This document shows, piece after piece, positions 1 to 9,241 of a DNA stretch of 54,361 nt. Each line of letters starts with the position of its first letter. The first letter of the stretch is position 1. The translations under genes were made by a program, and so were the position numbers. Origin of the DNA: an uncultured Clostridium sp. Lineage in GTDB: Bacteria > Bacillota > Clostridia > TANB77 > CAG-508. The DNA lies in assembly GCA_947575745.1 (NCBI GenBank), contig CANPOS010000008.1:1-54361 (forward strand). Direction: 5' to 3'. The notes below the pieces were generated by a model. That model did not search any database. It had not been told where the DNA came from and saw only the letters and a list, made by a program, of their open reading frames with translations.

Positions 1-79
1 TTATGGTTAGAAACCAAAATAGTCAAAGCCAAAACCAAACAAAACCAAAACTACTCTAGTTCCCAACCATAAAGAGAGT

Positions 80-150
80 TTAACCTAATTTGGTTAATTA
101 TATCTACAATTTATCATATATTTTTTCATAAGTCAACCTTTTTCGGTTAA
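80..150. promoter_or_regulatory. paired GGTTAA palindromes, probable operators
   Basis: Two inverted pairs are visible: TTAACC (80-85) with GGTTAA (92-97), and CAACC (134-138) with GGTTAA (145-150). A third GGTTAA lies at 179-184. They flank a leftward promoter (108-136) and lie upstream of a small XRE regulator starting at 271, so they are plausible binding sites for that regulator. The binding is inferred from position only. Confidence 0.45.
108..136 (-). promoter_or_regulatory. leftward sigma-A promoter
   Basis: Read on the minus strand, TTGACT (136-131) is followed after 17 bases by TAAATT (113-108). It points out of the left edge of the window, away from the XRE gene, and sits between the two GGTTAA palindromes. 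This gives a typical divergent regulator/target arrangement. The target gene is not in the window. Confidence 0.45.
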
Positions 151-270
151 TTTTACTTTTTGTATTATGATAAACTATGGTTAATAGTATTTTATTTACG
201 TAAATCTTTATTCATAATCTCGTCAAGCCAACCTTCATAGAGATTTCTTAAAGATAGAAAAGGATTTATT

Positions 271-508
271 ATGACCTTAAATGACGCAATTAAATTAAGA
301 ATTAATAATATTTGTAAAGAAAAAAATATAACTTTAAATAAACTTGCTACTCTTTCTCGGCATAACTCAGTCAACTCTTTCAAATGTAATGATGGGGAAC
401 ACAAAATATCCCACTGTTATTACTATTTCTTATATTTGTCAAGGAGTAGGTATTACTTTAAAGGATTTTTTTGACGATAATCTATTTTATAACTTAGATG
501 ACGAATAA
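271..508 (+). CDS. small XRE-family HTH regulator (needs +1 shift at CGG)
   Basis: This is a 78-residue helix-turn-helix protein once one base is skipped. The ATG at 271 runs 29 codons to LATLS, where the frame meets CGG (C at 358). Omitting that C continues as GITQSTLSNVM and ends in ITLKDFFDDNLFYNLDDE at the TAA (506-508). LSGITQSTLSN is the classic turn and recognition helix of Cro/C1-type domains, so the composite is convincing, whereas the unshifted frame ends early in unrelated sequence. It probably regulates the divergent promoter at 108-136 through the GGTTAA palindromes. It lies on the plus strand, so the CGG effect is not tied to one strand. Confidence 0.82.
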
Positions 509-525
509 ACAAAATTACAATATTA

Positions 526-587
526 AAATAGATGCCATGTAAATAAACATATAACCTTTATGTTCATTTATATGACATCTATTTTTT
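526..587. terminator. bidirectional hairpin terminator
   Basis: AAATAGATG near 526 pairs with CATCTATTTTTT ending near 587, extended by ATGTAAATAAACATA pairing with TATGTTCATTTATAT. It lies between the convergent XRE gene and the coiled-coil gene and has T-rich sequence on both sides. Confidence 0.65.
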
Positions 588-641
588 ACTTTTGCCCCCC
601 ATTTGCAAAAGAATCTTTGCTTAGAAAAAAAATATTTTGAA

Positions 642-1103
642 TTAAGCTGTTTTTAACTCTTTATCTGCTTTTCTCTTGTCCAAATCTTGAACTTTACTTT
701 GCATTAATTTTATTATATCTGCATGTTGAGTTGCACTCCTTGCTAGTTCTTCTAAGTAGTCTTCTCTTAAATCCATTGTCTCTTTTCTTCCTTTTGAGAT
801 TTCTGCTCTTAATTCTGTTCTAGTTAATGCTAATTCTGATTTTAGTTCGCTCTTTGCCTCGGCTAACTCTGTCTTTAGTTCACTTTTTACCTCAGCTATT
901 TCTGTCTTTAACTCTGTTCTGACATCGTCAATTTTGTTATTTAATTCTGTCTTAACATTTTCAATTTTGTTATTTAGTTCTGATTTAACATTGTCAATTT
1001 TATCATTTAGCTCATTCTTAACATTTTCAATTTCTTTCTTTAGCTCTTTTCTCATTTGTCTTACTTCATTTACATAGAAGTCAAACTGTTCATCTGTTAC
1101 CAT
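642..1103 (-). CDS. coiled-coil repeat protein of unknown function
   Basis: The 153-residue protein is almost entirely charged helix. From about residue 18 to 105 it consists of 11-residue-like units of the type KxELNNKIENV and KSELKTELAEA, followed by LREDYLEELARSATQHADIIKLMQSKVQDLDKRK. There is no signal peptide or membrane segment. The ATG at 1103 has an AGGAGGTGATAG ribosome site just upstream. Apolipoprotein-like or phage-tail coiled coils look similar, and no catalytic domain is visible. It is monocistronic and converges with the XRE gene. Function is not assigned. Confidence 0.7.
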   Translation of the reverse strand: MVTDEQFDFYVNEVRQMRKELKKEIENVKNELNDKIDNVKSELNNKIENVKTELNNKIDDVRTELKTEIAEVKSELKTELAEAKSELKSELALTRTELRAEISKGRKETMDLREDYLEELARSATQHADIIKLMQSKVQDLDKRKADKELKTA

Positions 1104-1198
1104 ACTATCACCTCCTTCACTTTCAGTGATATTTGTATTGTACCATAAGTAAATATCTTATGCAATAGTTAAAATTTAAAAAAATAATTTTATCTTAT

Positions 1199-2076
1199 TT
1201 AGATTATAACATCTCTTTTTAGCCTATTGTCTTTTATTACACCTATTCCAACAAATATTTTTTTATCATTATACACCTTGCATATTCCATCTTCTAGTGT
1301 TGTACCTAATTTTACCCCATTTAAAAATAAATCTAATTTTTTATTGTTTAAAACTATCTTTTGCTCATTTTTAAATATTTCTTCTATCCTAATCATTTTC
1401 TCTTTAAAAAAATCTACATTTTCTTTATTTTCTTTTATTTCTTCTAATGTTACAGCATTTTCTATTCCAAATTCTCCGTACTTGTAATCTTGTTAGATTA
1501 TTCATATATCCTATTGTACCTAAAGTTTCTGCAATATCTTTACAAAGTGTTCTTATATATGTTCCTTTTGATGAATGCACTTTTATTTTAATTATATTTT
1601 GTCTATAATCTATATCTTCAAGTTCTATATCATATATTTCTATTTGCCTTGGTGGTATTACTATTTTTTCACCTTGTCTTGCATATTCATATAGTTTTTT
1701 GCCATTTATCTTTATTGCTGAATATATTGGAGGTACTTGTTCTTGTTTACCTATCAATTTTTTTAGTACTTTTTCTATATTTCCTTTTTCTAGTATTTCC
1801 TGTTCTACTGCTCTACTCTCCAATATTTTTCCTTCTCTATCTAAAGTATCTGTTTCTGCTCCAAGTTTTATCTCCGCTTCATAAATTTTGTCATGGTTAA
1901 TTAGATATTTTGATATCTTAGTTCCTTTTCCGCACAAGTAAAGGAAGGACCCCTGTTGCTAAAGGGTCCAATGTTCCTGTATGTCCTATTTTTTCATTCA
2001 AAGCTTTTTTTACCACATTTACTACATCATGCGATGTATAATCTTGTGGTTTATTTACTATTAATACACCATTCAT
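1199..2076 (-). CDS. truB: tRNA pseudouridine-55 synthase TruB (two +1 shifts)
   Basis: TruB converts U55 of the tRNA T-arm to pseudouridine. Read as one gene it has 291 residues. The N-terminus [10 protein letters not shown] leads to the catalytic motif GTLDPLATG (Asp37). After residue 48 (GVLPLLV) the frame meets CGG (extra C at 1932) and resumes as [10 protein letters not shown]. After residue 199 (LTRLQV) a second extra C (1478) precedes [14 protein letters not shown]. The C-terminal part, starting with [10 protein letters not shown] inside the last frame, is the tail of the same protein and not a separate gene. The length of 878 bases equals 292 codons plus two extra bases. It is the last gene of the nusA-infB operon. 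Without the shifts the catalytic Asp and the body of the enzyme would not be joined. Confidence 0.9.
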
Positions 2077-2110
2077 AATTTATCCTTTTAAATTTCTAAA
2101 TTTTAAAAAG

Positions 2111-2220
2111 AATTAGTATAGTTCTAGGCATTAAGCTGAAGCTATTACACTTTACTTATTACAGCTTCAATATGCATTTAGGTTTTCTAATTGCATATAT
2201 GCTTAGTAATATGCTGATTA
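2111..2220. repeat. MITE-like repeat family A, copy 1
   Basis: The element begins AATTAGTATAGTTCTAGGCATT and ends with sequence like ATATGCTGATTA. These two ends form imperfect terminal inverted repeats shared with copies at 3911, 21625, 24469 and 50448. An inner hairpin (TGAAGCT/AGCTTCA) is present. It lies between truB and nrnA. No coding capacity is seen. Confidence 0.6.
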
Positions 2221-2229
2221 TTTCCAAAA

Positions 2230-3183
2230 TTACTTTAAAAATGTCTTAACACGTTCTATTATTTTTTCTTTTGCTTGCTCTAATTCATAAGGGATTGTGC
2301 ATCCTGCTGCTTTTATATGCCCTCCTCCACTAAATATTGAGCATGCCTCTGCTACATTTACATATTCATTTGAACGAAGTGATGCTTTAAAACCTTTTTC
2401 TGTTTCTCTTAAAAAGATTGATACTTCAACCCCTTCTAAATCTCTTCCTATTTCTACTAATCCTTCATGATCTCCTGGTTCTGATTTTACATATTCTTCA
2501 TCTTTCATAGTTATATATGTAAAAGCTATTTTTCCATCTTCAAAAAATTCCATTCTATCTATTGCTCTTTTTCTAAGTTCAAAATTAGCTCTTGTTTTAG
2601 TTTCTAGCACTCTTTTATATATTTCTGATACATTTACTCCTAATCTAATAAGGTTAGCTGTAAATTCAAATGTTTCTGTTGTAACACCATCATATCTAAA
2701 TCCACCTGTATCTGTTATAATTCCTGCCAATATACATGTTCCAATATCTTTATTTATTGTTATCCCTATACTTTCTAATACTACTATTAATATTTGGCTA
2801 CATGCTGGTGATACTGGATCTATATAGTTATAGTCTGCAAACATTGCATTTGTTCCATGGTGATCTATTGATATTTTTGTTTTTGCTGTATCATACCATG
2901 GGGCAAATCCTTCTAACCTTTTTGTGTCTGTACAATCTAGTGATATTCCTAAATCATATTGTATATCATTTCTTCCTTCTTTTTTTATTTCGTCTGCACA
3001 TGGTAGAAAGTTAAATGTCTTTGGCATTTCTGGTATAACAATATCTATATCTTTACCCATTTGTTTTAATGCTTGATACATAGCAAGTGAGCTTCCAACA
3101 GCATCTCCGTCTGGAGATTCATGTGTGACTATTAATATTGTTTGTGCTTTTTCTATTTCTTCTTTGATGTTATCTAGTGTCAT
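2230..3183 (-). CDS. nrnA: DHH/DHHA1 phosphoesterase, NrnA-type nanoRNase / pAp phosphatase
   Basis: This is a DHH-superfamily enzyme that degrades oligoribonucleotides 2-5 nt long and often dephosphorylates pAp. Visible motifs are THESPDGDAVGSSLA near the N-terminus, the metal-binding DHHGTN motif in the middle, and the C-terminal DHHA1 glycine loop FSGGGHIKAAGC. I chose the ATG at 3183 because AGAGGGGGA lies six bases upstream; a longer frame reaching 3222 runs into a repeat element. It has about 317 residues and no CGG codon, and its single CGGA is read as GAC GGA in frame. It lies between rbfA and truB, as in many Firmicutes. Confidence 0.88.
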   Translation of the reverse strand: MTLDNIKEEIEKAQTILIVTHESPDGDAVGSSLAMYQALKQMGKDIDIVIPEMPKTFNFLPCADEIKKEGRNDIQYDLGISLDCTDTKRLEGFAPWYDTAKTKISIDHHGTNAMFADYNYIDPVSPACSQILIVVLESIGITINKDIGTCILAGIITDTGGFRYDGVTTETFEFTANLIRLGVNVSEIYKRVLETKTRANFELRKRAIDRMEFFEDGKIAFTYITMKDEEYVKSEPGDHEGLVEIGRDLEGVEVSIFLRETEKGFKASLRSNEYVNVAEACSIFSGGGHIKAAGCTIPYELEQAKEKIIERVKTFLK

Positions 3184-3221
3184 CTTCTGTCCCCCTCTAA
3201 TAAAATTTAGTATTGAACACA

Positions 3222-3344
3222 CAAGAGACTTATATATACTTTTTCGTTAGATGTTGCGGGAACCGCTTTAGAAAATGTATGAGCACTTGGCGAATTACAT
3301 TTTCTAAAGTGGGGACACAAGAAAAAGAATATATAAGTCTCTTG
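3222..3344. repeat. palindromic repeat family B, copy 1
   Basis: The terminal arms CAAGAGACTTATATA (from 3222) and TATATAAGTCTCTTG (to 3344) are inverted repeats. The inner arms are AGAAAATGTA and TACATTTTCT, with a GTGGGGACAC block on one side. The reverse complement aligns over most of its length with 27755-27887. It separates rbfA from nrnA. It could be a MITE or a structured RNA spacer. Confidence 0.65.
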
Positions 3345-3357
3345 CATATTCTTTTGC

Positions 3358-3717
3358 TTATTCTTTGCTTGGTAATATATCTTTCAATATCTGATCAATT
3401 TTAGCTCCATATTCCATAGAATCATCTAATACGAATATAAGCTCTGGTGTTATTCTTAAGTTTATTCTTTTAGCTATTTCTGTTCTAATAAATCCTGAAG
3501 ATTTTTTTAAGTTTGCTAAAGTATCTTTTGTATTCTTTGAATTTAAAATACTTACATATACTTTGGCATATTTTAAGTCTGGTGTAATCTTTGCTCTTGT
3601 TACACTTATCATACCTGTAATCTTAGGATTATTAAGTTCATAGTTAATTATATTACTGATTTCCTTTTTTAATTCCTCGTCTATCCTTCCTAAACGATTA
3701 TTATTTTTACCTGCCAT
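3358..3717 (-). CDS. rbfA: ribosome-binding factor A
   Basis: RbfA is the 119-residue KH-like factor that helps mature the 5' end of 16S rRNA and the 30S subunit. Recognisable features are RLGRIDEELKKEISNII near the N-terminus, the central KITGMISVTRAKITPDLKYAKVYVS core and the helix FIRTEIAKRINLRITPELIFVLDDS. The ATG at 3717 overlaps the stop of the preceding small gene as TAATG, so the two are translationally coupled. The frame is uninterrupted. Confidence 0.93.
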   Translation of the reverse strand: MAGKNNNRLGRIDEELKKEISNIINYELNNPKITGMISVTRAKITPDLKYAKVYVSILNSKNTKDTLANLKKSSGFIRTEIAKRINLRITPELIFVLDDSMEYGAKIDQILKDILPSKE

Positions 3718-3872
3718 TATCTGTCCCTTTCTTCTGTTTGATGCACACCTCTTTTATGTGCTATTCTTCTTTGTTTTTCACCAATTCTTTTTTCAGCTTC
3801 TTTTTCTGCTTCACTTTTTTCAATATCATGAATTCTTTCATAAAACTCTTTTTTTCCTGCATGTATTGCCAT
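3717..3872 (-). CDS. small basic/acidic helical protein between infB and rbfA
   Basis: This short frame encodes 51 residues starting MAIHAGKKEFYERIHD and ending HQTEERDR. It begins at an ATG (3872) preceded by AGGAGG and ends TAATG, overlapping the rbfA start. The composition is rich in Lys, Glu and Arg, consistent with one helix and perhaps RNA or ribosome contact. The position in the nusA-infB operon and the coupled stop/start argue that it is real. I do not recognise the family. Confidence 0.7.
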   Translation of the reverse strand: MAIHAGKKEFYERIHDIEKSEAEKEAEKRIGEKQRRIAHKRGVHQTEERDR

Positions 3873-3910
3873 ATCTATTCCTCCTCTTAATTCTATTTCT
3901 AATTTTGGAA

Positions 3911-4020
3911 AAGAAACGAGTATTGCTAGGCAAAATTTAGTGAAAAAACGGAGGCGTGCTTTTTTGCACGTTGAGGCTTTTTCATCTAAATTTTAACAAC
4001 GCAAGACGACGTTTATCTTT
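3911..4020. repeat. MITE-like repeat family A, copy 2
   Basis: The copy contains the family core GGAGGCGTGCTTTTTTGCACGTTGAGG, seen here as a GTGC/GCAC hairpin, inside arms AAAATTTAG and CTAAATTTT. The outer ends (GAGTATTGCTAGGC and ACAACGCAAGACGACG) are diverged forms of the family ends. It sits between infB and the small gene upstream of rbfA, so it is probably transcribed within the operon. Confidence 0.6.
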
Positions 4021-4027
4021 CAAAATT

Positions 4028-7006
4028 TTACTTTTTTACTTCTTCCATAACATATACTTCTAAAGTATCTCCCTCTTGAATATCATTAAAGTTCTCTATT
4101 TGAAGTCCACATTCATAACCTGCAACAACTTCTTTTGCATCATCTTTAAATCTCTTAAGTGATGCTAATTTTCCGTCATGTATTACAACATTGTCCCTTA
4201 TTACTCTTACTCCTGCATGTCTTGTAACTTTTCCGTCTAATACATAGCAACCTGCTATTGTTCCTAAGCTACTTACTTTAAATGTTTGTCTTATTTCTGC
4301 ATTTCCTATTACTTTTTCTTCAAATGTTGGGTCTAACATTCCCTTCATTGCTGCTTCTACATCTTCTATTGCTTTGTAAATTATAGAATATTGTTTTATT
4401 TCTATTCCTTCTTTTTGTGCCATGTCTTTTGCAATTGCTTCTGGTCTTACATTAAATGCTATTATTATTGCATTTGCAACTTTTGCTAAATTAACATCTG
4501 ATTCTGTAACTCCACCAACATTTGAGTGTATTACTTTTACTTTGACTTCATCATTTGAAATCTTTTCTAAGCTTGTTGTTACAGCTTCTACTGAACCTTG
4601 TACATCTGCTTTGACAATTAAGTTTAATTGTTTTAACTTATTCTTTTCTATTTGAGAGAATAAATCATTTAAGCTCAAGCTTGAAATTGCATTAATTGAT
4701 TTTTCTCTTTCTTGACGTTTTCTCTTTTCTATTAAGTGTTTAGCTGTTTTTTCGTCTTCTACTTCATAGAATATTTCTCCTGCTTCTGGTACTTCTGTTA
4801 GTCCTATTACTTCTACTGGTGTAGATGGTCCTGCTTTCTTTACCTTTTTGCCTTTATCATTTACCATTGCTCTAATTCTACCTATAACAGATCCTACAAC
4901 TATTGTGTCTCCTACATCTAATGTTCCACGTTGTACAAGCATTGATGCTATTGGTCCTTTTGTCTTGTCTAGTCTAGCCTCTATTACAACACCTTTTGAT
5001 TGTTTATCTGGATTTGCTTTTAGTTCTTGAACGTCTGCAACCAACAATACCATTTCAAGTAGTCCATCAATGTTTATTCTCTTTTTAGCTGAAATCTCAA
5101 CAAATACTGTATTTCCTCCCCATTCTTCTGGTACTAATTCGTATTTCATTAATTCTTGTTTTACTTTTTCAGGATTTGCTCCTTCTACATCTATTTTGTT
5201 AATTGCAACTATTATTGGTATATTTGCATTTTTTGCATGGTTTATTGCTTCTACTGTTTGTGGCATTACTCCATCATTTGCAGCAACTACAAGTATTGCA
5301 ATATCTGTAACTTGTGCTCCTCTTGCACGCATACTCGTAAATGCTTCATGTCCTGGTGTATCTAAGAAAGTTATTTCTCTACCGTTTACTTCTACTTTGT
5401 ATGCTCCTATATGTTGTGTAATTCCTCCTGCTTCTCCTTCTATTACATTTGTTGATCTAACTGCATCTAGAAGTGACGTTTTTCCATGGTCAACGTGACC
5501 CATAACTACTATTACTGGTGGTCTTGGTTTTAAATCTTCTGCTTTGTCTTCTGAATCATCAAATAGTATATCTTCTTCTGTTATTACTTCTTTCTTTATT
5601 GCTGTTATTCCAAATTCTTGTGCTACAAGGAAAGCTGTATCAAAATCTACTTCATTGTTTAATGTTGCCATTATTCCATAGTCAAGAAGCTTTTTGATTA
5701 TTTCTCCTGTTGTCTTTTTCATTTCTTGTGCTAAATCTTTTACAGTTATTGATTCTGGAATTGTTATTTCTGTAAGTTTAAATATTTTTTGTTTTATTCT
5801 TTCTTCGTTTGGATTGTTCTTTTTCTTTCCTTTTTTTCCTCTAACTGTTGTTAAGTCATAATAGTCTAACATTCCACCTTCTATGTCTCCAAACATATGT
5901 GAAAGTTTATTCTCTTGTTTTAAGTTTTTAAGTTTTCCACTGTCAAATTCTTCATTTCTTCTTGTCTTTGAATTCTTTCTTTGTCTATTTTCATCAGCTG
6001 TATTTTTATTATTTTTTTGTTTTGTGATGCTTCTATTATATTCTCTAACACTTTCTTTCTCGCCTAAATCTTGTGCTATAATGTTTTTAATATTCTTTTC
6101 TATTCCTCTTTCGTCAAGACTTCTTCTTTGATTGTTTCTAAAGTTTCCATTTCCATTTTGTCTATTTCCATTATTATAGTTATTATTTTGTCTGTTTCCA
6201 TTGTTATAAATATTATTATTTCTATTCTGGAATTTATTATTTCTGTCAAATCCTGGACGTCCTTCATTATTATTTCTATTAAAGTTGTTGTTTTGACGAT
6301 AATTATTATCTCCATAATTATTTCTTGGGCGATTATTTTCAAACCTTGGTTTATTGTTATTATTTGGGAATTTACGATTGTCGTTATGTCCCTCATGATT
6401 TTTAAAGTTAGGCTTTTTATTATCAAAATTATTTGAAGTTTCTTTTTTAGGATTTGTTACTTCTTCTTTAACAGGTGTTTCGACTATTGTAGGTTCTTCT
6501 ACTTTCACTTCTGGTTTTTCCTCTATTTTATTTTTTTCTTCTTTTACTTCTTCTTGTTTTTTTACTTCCTCTTGTTTTGGTTTTGAAGGTATGCCAAATA
6601 GTTCACTTGCTGTCATAGGTTTTGAAGGTTTATTTCTATACACAATGTTGTATTCTTGATTTCTCTTTCTTTCTACAAATCCAACATCTTTTCTTCTTGT
6701 TTCTTCTTTTTCATGTTTTTGTGTTTCTTTTTTTGCAAGTTCTTCATCTGAGATAATTACTTCTCTTCTAATTATAACAGGCGTGCTATTTGCCTTTTCT
6801 TTTTTTGTTTCTTCTTTTTGATTAACATTATTTGTTTTTTCATTCTTTTTACCTGACAATTCTTTTTCTATCTTGTCTGCTATTTTTTCGTCTACCGTAT
6901 TTAAATGACTTTTTACATCTAAGCCAAGTTTGTTTGCTACGTCCATAATTTCCTTACTTTGTTTATTTAATTTTTTTGCTAACTCGTGTATTTTTATTTT
7001 ACCCAT
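4028..7006 (-). CDS. infB: translation initiation factor IF-2
   Basis: IF-2 is the GTPase that brings initiator tRNA to the 30S subunit. The protein has 992 residues. It starts with an IF2_N-type domain ([20 protein letters not shown]). A long low-complexity linker follows (about residues 60-350, very rich in Asn, Arg and Lys). A second N domain precedes the G domain, which carries [10 protein letters not shown] (G1), DTPGHEAF (G3) and NKID (G4), and the C-terminal beta-barrel domains come last. The Asn-rich linker is unusually large and is expected to be disordered. No CGG codon occurs despite the length. The start overlaps the end of ylxQ by 13 bases. Confidence 0.97.
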   Translation of the reverse strand: MGKIKIHELAKKLNKQSKEIMDVANKLGLDVKSHLNTVDEKIADKIEKELSGKKNEKTNNVNQKEETKKEKANSTPVIIRREVIISDEELAKKETQKHEKEETRRKDVGFVERKRNQEYNIVYRNKPSKPMTASELFGIPSKPKQEEVKKQEEVKEEKNKIEEKPEVKVEEPTIVETPVKEEVTNPKKETSNNFDNKKPNFKNHEGHNDNRKFPNNNNKPRFENNRPRNNYGDNNYRQNNNFNRNNNEGRPGFDRNNKFQNRNNNIYNNGNRQNNNYNNGNRQNGNGNFRNNQRRSLDERGIEKNIKNIIAQDLGEKESVREYNRSITKQKNNKNTADENRQRKNSKTRRNEEFDSGKLKNLKQENKLSHMFGDIEGGMLDYYDLTTVRGKKGKKKNNPNEERIKQKIFKLTEITIPESITVKDLAQEMKKTTGEIIKKLLDYGIMATLNNEVDFDTAFLVAQEFGITAIKKEVITEEDILFDDSEDKAEDLKPRPPVIVVMGHVDHGKTSLLDAVRSTNVIEGEAGGITQHIGAYKVEVNGREITFLDTPGHEAFTSMRARGAQVTDIAILVVAANDGVMPQTVEAINHAKNANIPIIVAINKIDVEGANPEKVKQELMKYELVPEEWGGNTVFVEISAKKRINIDGLLEMVLLVADVQELKANPDKQSKGVVIEARLDKTKGPIASMLVQRGTLDVGDTIVVGSVIGRIRAMVNDKGKKVKKAGPSTPVEVIGLTEVPEAGEIFYEVEDEKTAKHLIEKRKRQEREKSINAISSLSLNDLFSQIEKNKLKQLNLIVKADVQGSVEAVTTSLEKISNDEVKVKVIHSNVGGVTESDVNLAKVANAIIIAFNVRPEAIAKDMAQKEGIEIKQYSIIYKAIEDVEAAMKGMLDPTFEEKVIGNAEIRQTFKVSSLGTIAGCYVLDGKVTRHAGVRVIRDNVVIHDGKLASLKRFKDDAKEVVAGYECGLQIENFNDIQEGDTLEVYVMEEVKK

Positions 7007-7325
7007 AGCAAATCACCCCCATTATATTTTTTTACTATTCCGCTCTGAAAAGCTTTTATCTGTTACTCCAATAATTGCCCTATTTTTCTTTCCTATAATA
7101 TTTCCTAACTCTTCCATATTACTAAATTCTATTGTTATTACTTCATTATTAGTACAAACATATTTAATGTTTTCTTTTGATTTTTCTGATGTATCAGTTG
7201 CAATTATTACTAACTTTACTTTATGCTTCTCTACTCCTTCACTAACTGCATCCATTCCTGAAACAATTTTTCCGGGCTCTTGTAGCAAGTCCTATCGTGC
7301 CTAAGATTTTTTCTTTATCTGTCAA
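6994..7325 (-). CDS. ylxQ: L7Ae/YlxQ-family ribosome-associated protein (two +1 shifts)
   Basis: This is a 109-residue L7Ae-type RNA-binding protein, the usual partner of ylxR between nusA and infB. It starts at TTG 7325, overlapping the ylxR stop, with AAGAGGTG upstream. After residue 17 (IGLATRA) an extra C (7274) precedes [10 protein letters not shown]. After residue 94 (TDKSFSE) a second extra C (7042) precedes [15 protein letters not shown]. The stop is at 6994-6996, inside the infB start region. The motif ATRAGKIVSG is typical of the family and exists only if the C is skipped. The 332 bases equal 110 codons plus two bases. Confidence 0.88.
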
Positions 7326-7578
7326 ACATTACACCTCTTAATTCTTTATATTTTTGCTCTTCTATATTTGTTTTTAAAGCTCTTGATAAAGCTTTAATTT
7401 TTATCATTTTATCAAAGCATGCCTCGTTCTTACATATATATGATCCTCTTCCCTCTAGCTTTTGATTAAAATCTACTGTAATACCAGTTTCTTTGGAATT
7501 TACTATTCGAACTAGATTATACTTACAATCTTTTTTCCTGCAAGCTATGCAAGTTCTAGTTTCTTTACTATTCTTCAT
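7315..7578 (-). CDS. ylxR: YlxR-family RNA-binding protein
   Basis: This is an 87-residue member of the YlxR family (DUF448), encoded between nusA and ylxQ in most Firmicutes. The signature ETRTCIACRKK lies near the N-terminus, followed by LVRIV and GRGSYICKNEACFDKMIK. The start overlaps the end of nusA by 11 bases and its stop overlaps the start of ylxQ, so the three are translationally coupled. The family has been linked to RNase P or the transcription machinery in other bacteria; nothing here refines that. Confidence 0.92.
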   Translation of the reverse strand: MKNSKETRTCIACRKKDCKYNLVRIVNSKETGITVDFNQKLEGRGSYICKNEACFDKMIKIKALSRALKTNIEEQKYKELRGVMFDR

Positions 7579-8677
7579 TTTCTTCCTCTACTGTTTCTTC
7601 CTCATTTTCTTGCATTTGTGCTAGCATTTCTCTAAATTGTGTTTCTGACTTTATATCTATCTTCCAACCTGTAAGTCTTGCTGCTAGTCTTGCGTTTTGT
7701 CCTGATTTTCCTATTGCTAAAGATAATTGGTCATCTGGAACTATTACTCTTGCTGATTTCTCTTCTTCATTTACATCCACTGCCATTACTTTTGCAGGTA
7801 GCAATGCTGATGATATAAATATTGATGGATCTTCATTCCACTCTATTACATCTATTTTTTCTCCACTTAATTCATTTATTATGTTTTGAATTCTAACACC
7901 TTTTTGTCCTACGCAAGAACCTACTGGATCTATATTTTCGTTTTGTGCATGTACAGCTACTTTACATCTATTGCCTGGATCTCTTGACACACTTTTTACC
8001 TCTATTAATCCTTCATATATTTCAGGTATTTCTAGTTCAAATAATTTTTTTACAAAATCTCCTGCTGTTCTTGATACTATAACTTGTGGTGCTCCTTTTG
8101 CTCCTCTTACTACATCTACAACATACGCTTTTACTTTATCATTTACTTTGTATCTTTCTATTGGTATTTGTTCTTTAGCTGGCATTACTCCTTCTAGTTT
8201 TCCTAGATCTAATATTATTACTCCTGTATCTGCTTTTTGGACTAGTCCCGATACAATTTCGCCTTTTCTTTCATTAAATTCTCCAAATACTATATCTCTT
8301 TCAGCTTCTCTTAGTTTTTGAATTATAACTTGTTTTGCTGTTTGTGCTGCAATTCTTCCGAAGTTTCTAGGATTTAATTCTATATCAACTGTATCTCCTA
8401 TATCTAGTTTTTTACTAATTTTTGCTGCTTCTTCTTTTGATATTTGAAGTACAGGATTTTCTATTTGTTCTACTACTTCTTTTACAGAATAAATATGTGT
8501 TTCTCCTGAAACTGTATCTACTATAACTTTTACATTTTCACTATCTTTATAGTTATTTTTGTATGCTGTAATTAGAGCCGCTTCTATTTGTTCTATTAAA
8601 TATTCTTTCTTTATTCCTCTTTCTTTTTCTAATGTTTCTAATGCAATTTCTAATTCTTTATTGTCTATTGCTTTCAT
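7568..8677 (-). CDS. nusA: transcription termination/antitermination protein NusA
   Basis: NusA binds RNA polymerase and RNA to control pausing and termination. The order is an N-terminal polymerase-binding domain, an S1 domain (GEIVSGLVQKADTGVIILDLG), then KH domains with GSCVGQKGVRIQNI and LAIGKSGQNARLAARL. The acidic C-terminal tail replaces the repeats found in proteobacteria. I prefer ATG 8677 because GGAAGGAA lies just upstream; an in-frame TTG two codons earlier is less likely. All CGG triplets in its sequence fall out of frame or as TTC GGA, so no shift is needed. Confidence 0.96.
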   Translation of the reverse strand: MKAIDNKELEIALETLEKERGIKKEYLIEQIEAALITAYKNNYKDSENVKVIVDTVSGETHIYSVKEVVEQIENPVLQISKEEAAKISKKLDIGDTVDIELNPRNFGRIAAQTAKQVIIQKLREAERDIVFGEFNERKGEIVSGLVQKADTGVIILDLGKLEGVMPAKEQIPIERYKVNDKVKAYVVDVVRGAKGAPQVIVSRTAGDFVKKLFELEIPEIYEGLIEVKSVSRDPGNRCKVAVHAQNENIDPVGSCVGQKGVRIQNIINELSGEKIDVIEWNEDPSIFISSALLPAKVMAVDVNEEEKSARVIVPDDQLSLAIGKSGQNARLAARLTGWKIDIKSETQFREMLAQMQENEEETVEEENEE

Positions 8678-8696
8678 TTTCAATTCCTTCCTTTCT

Positions 8697-9155
8697 TTAC
8701 CAATTATACTTTGTTTTAATTTGTGCTATATCTTTTCTCTCTATTGCTTTTTCTTCTGAGTTTATCTTTATGTATATTTTATCTTTATCAAATTTTGTAA
8801 GTATTCCGAATAAATTGCTTTTGTTTTTCTATTGGCCTAAATAATTTGATTTCTACTTCTTTTAATATGTTTTGTTCTAAATGTTCTTCTTTTCTTAATA
8901 TTCTTTCTATTCCTGGTGATGATACTTCTAAGAAATATTGTTTATCAATATAATCTGCTGTATCTAGGATTTCATTTATTTCGTTTGATACTTTTTCGCA
9001 GTCATTTAAGTCTATTCCTTCTTCTTTATCTATATATACCCTTAGGAAATAGTCTTTTCCGTTCTTTTGCATATTCTACGTCATATAGTTTATATCCTAA
9101 GTCTTCTATTTTTCCGCTTTATTAATTCTTGTACCTTTTCTTCTATGTTTGCCAA
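8697..9155 (-). CDS. rimP: ribosome maturation factor RimP (three +1 shifts)
   Basis: RimP assists 30S assembly. The composite protein has 151 residues. It starts at TTG 9155 with an AAAGGGGTG ribosome site. Extra C bases occur at 9116 (after VQELIK, before GKIEDLGYKLYDVEY), at 9061 (after EYAKE, before GKDYFLRVYIDKEEGI) and at 8808 (after KQKQFI, before GILTKFDKDKIYIKI). The segments are 13, 18 and 84 codons. The family hallmarks YDVEY, LRVYID and EVSSPGIERIL appear in order only in the joined reading. Three shifts in 456 bases is the densest case here among universally conserved genes. Confidence 0.9.
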
Positions 9156-9187
9156 ATACTTCACCCCTTTGTTTGTTCCTTAACACA

Positions 9188-9215
9188 CATAAAGAGTGGA
9201 ATTTGCTTCCACTCT
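9188..9215. promoter_or_regulatory. leader hairpin of the rimP-nusA operon
   Basis: Inverted arms AAGAGTGGAA and TTCCACTCTT enclose a five-base loop in the transcribed leader between the promoter (9242-9270) and the rimP start. There is no clean T-run on the minus strand, so it is more likely a leader structure than a full terminator. Its role is unknown. Confidence 0.45.
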
Positions 9216-9241
9216 TCTAGTATCATTTTTAGTACATTAGT

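Noticed and set aside
192..404. Minus-strand frame over the XRE gene
   Set aside because: It is antisense to the composite helix-turn-helix gene and shows no family features or good ribosome site.
1199..1396. Separate small gene starting MIRIEEIF
   Set aside because: It is the in-frame C-terminal end of TruB after the second +1 site.
3105..3115. CGGA in nrnA and similar GAC GGA cases in infB, asnB, mutL, polA as shift sites
   Set aside because: Here the zero frame reads GAC GGA (Asp-Gly), matching homologues; CGG is not in the codon frame.
9188..9215. Hairpin before rimP as a full terminator
   Set aside because: It lies downstream of a consensus promoter in the transcribed leader and lacks a T-run on the minus strand.
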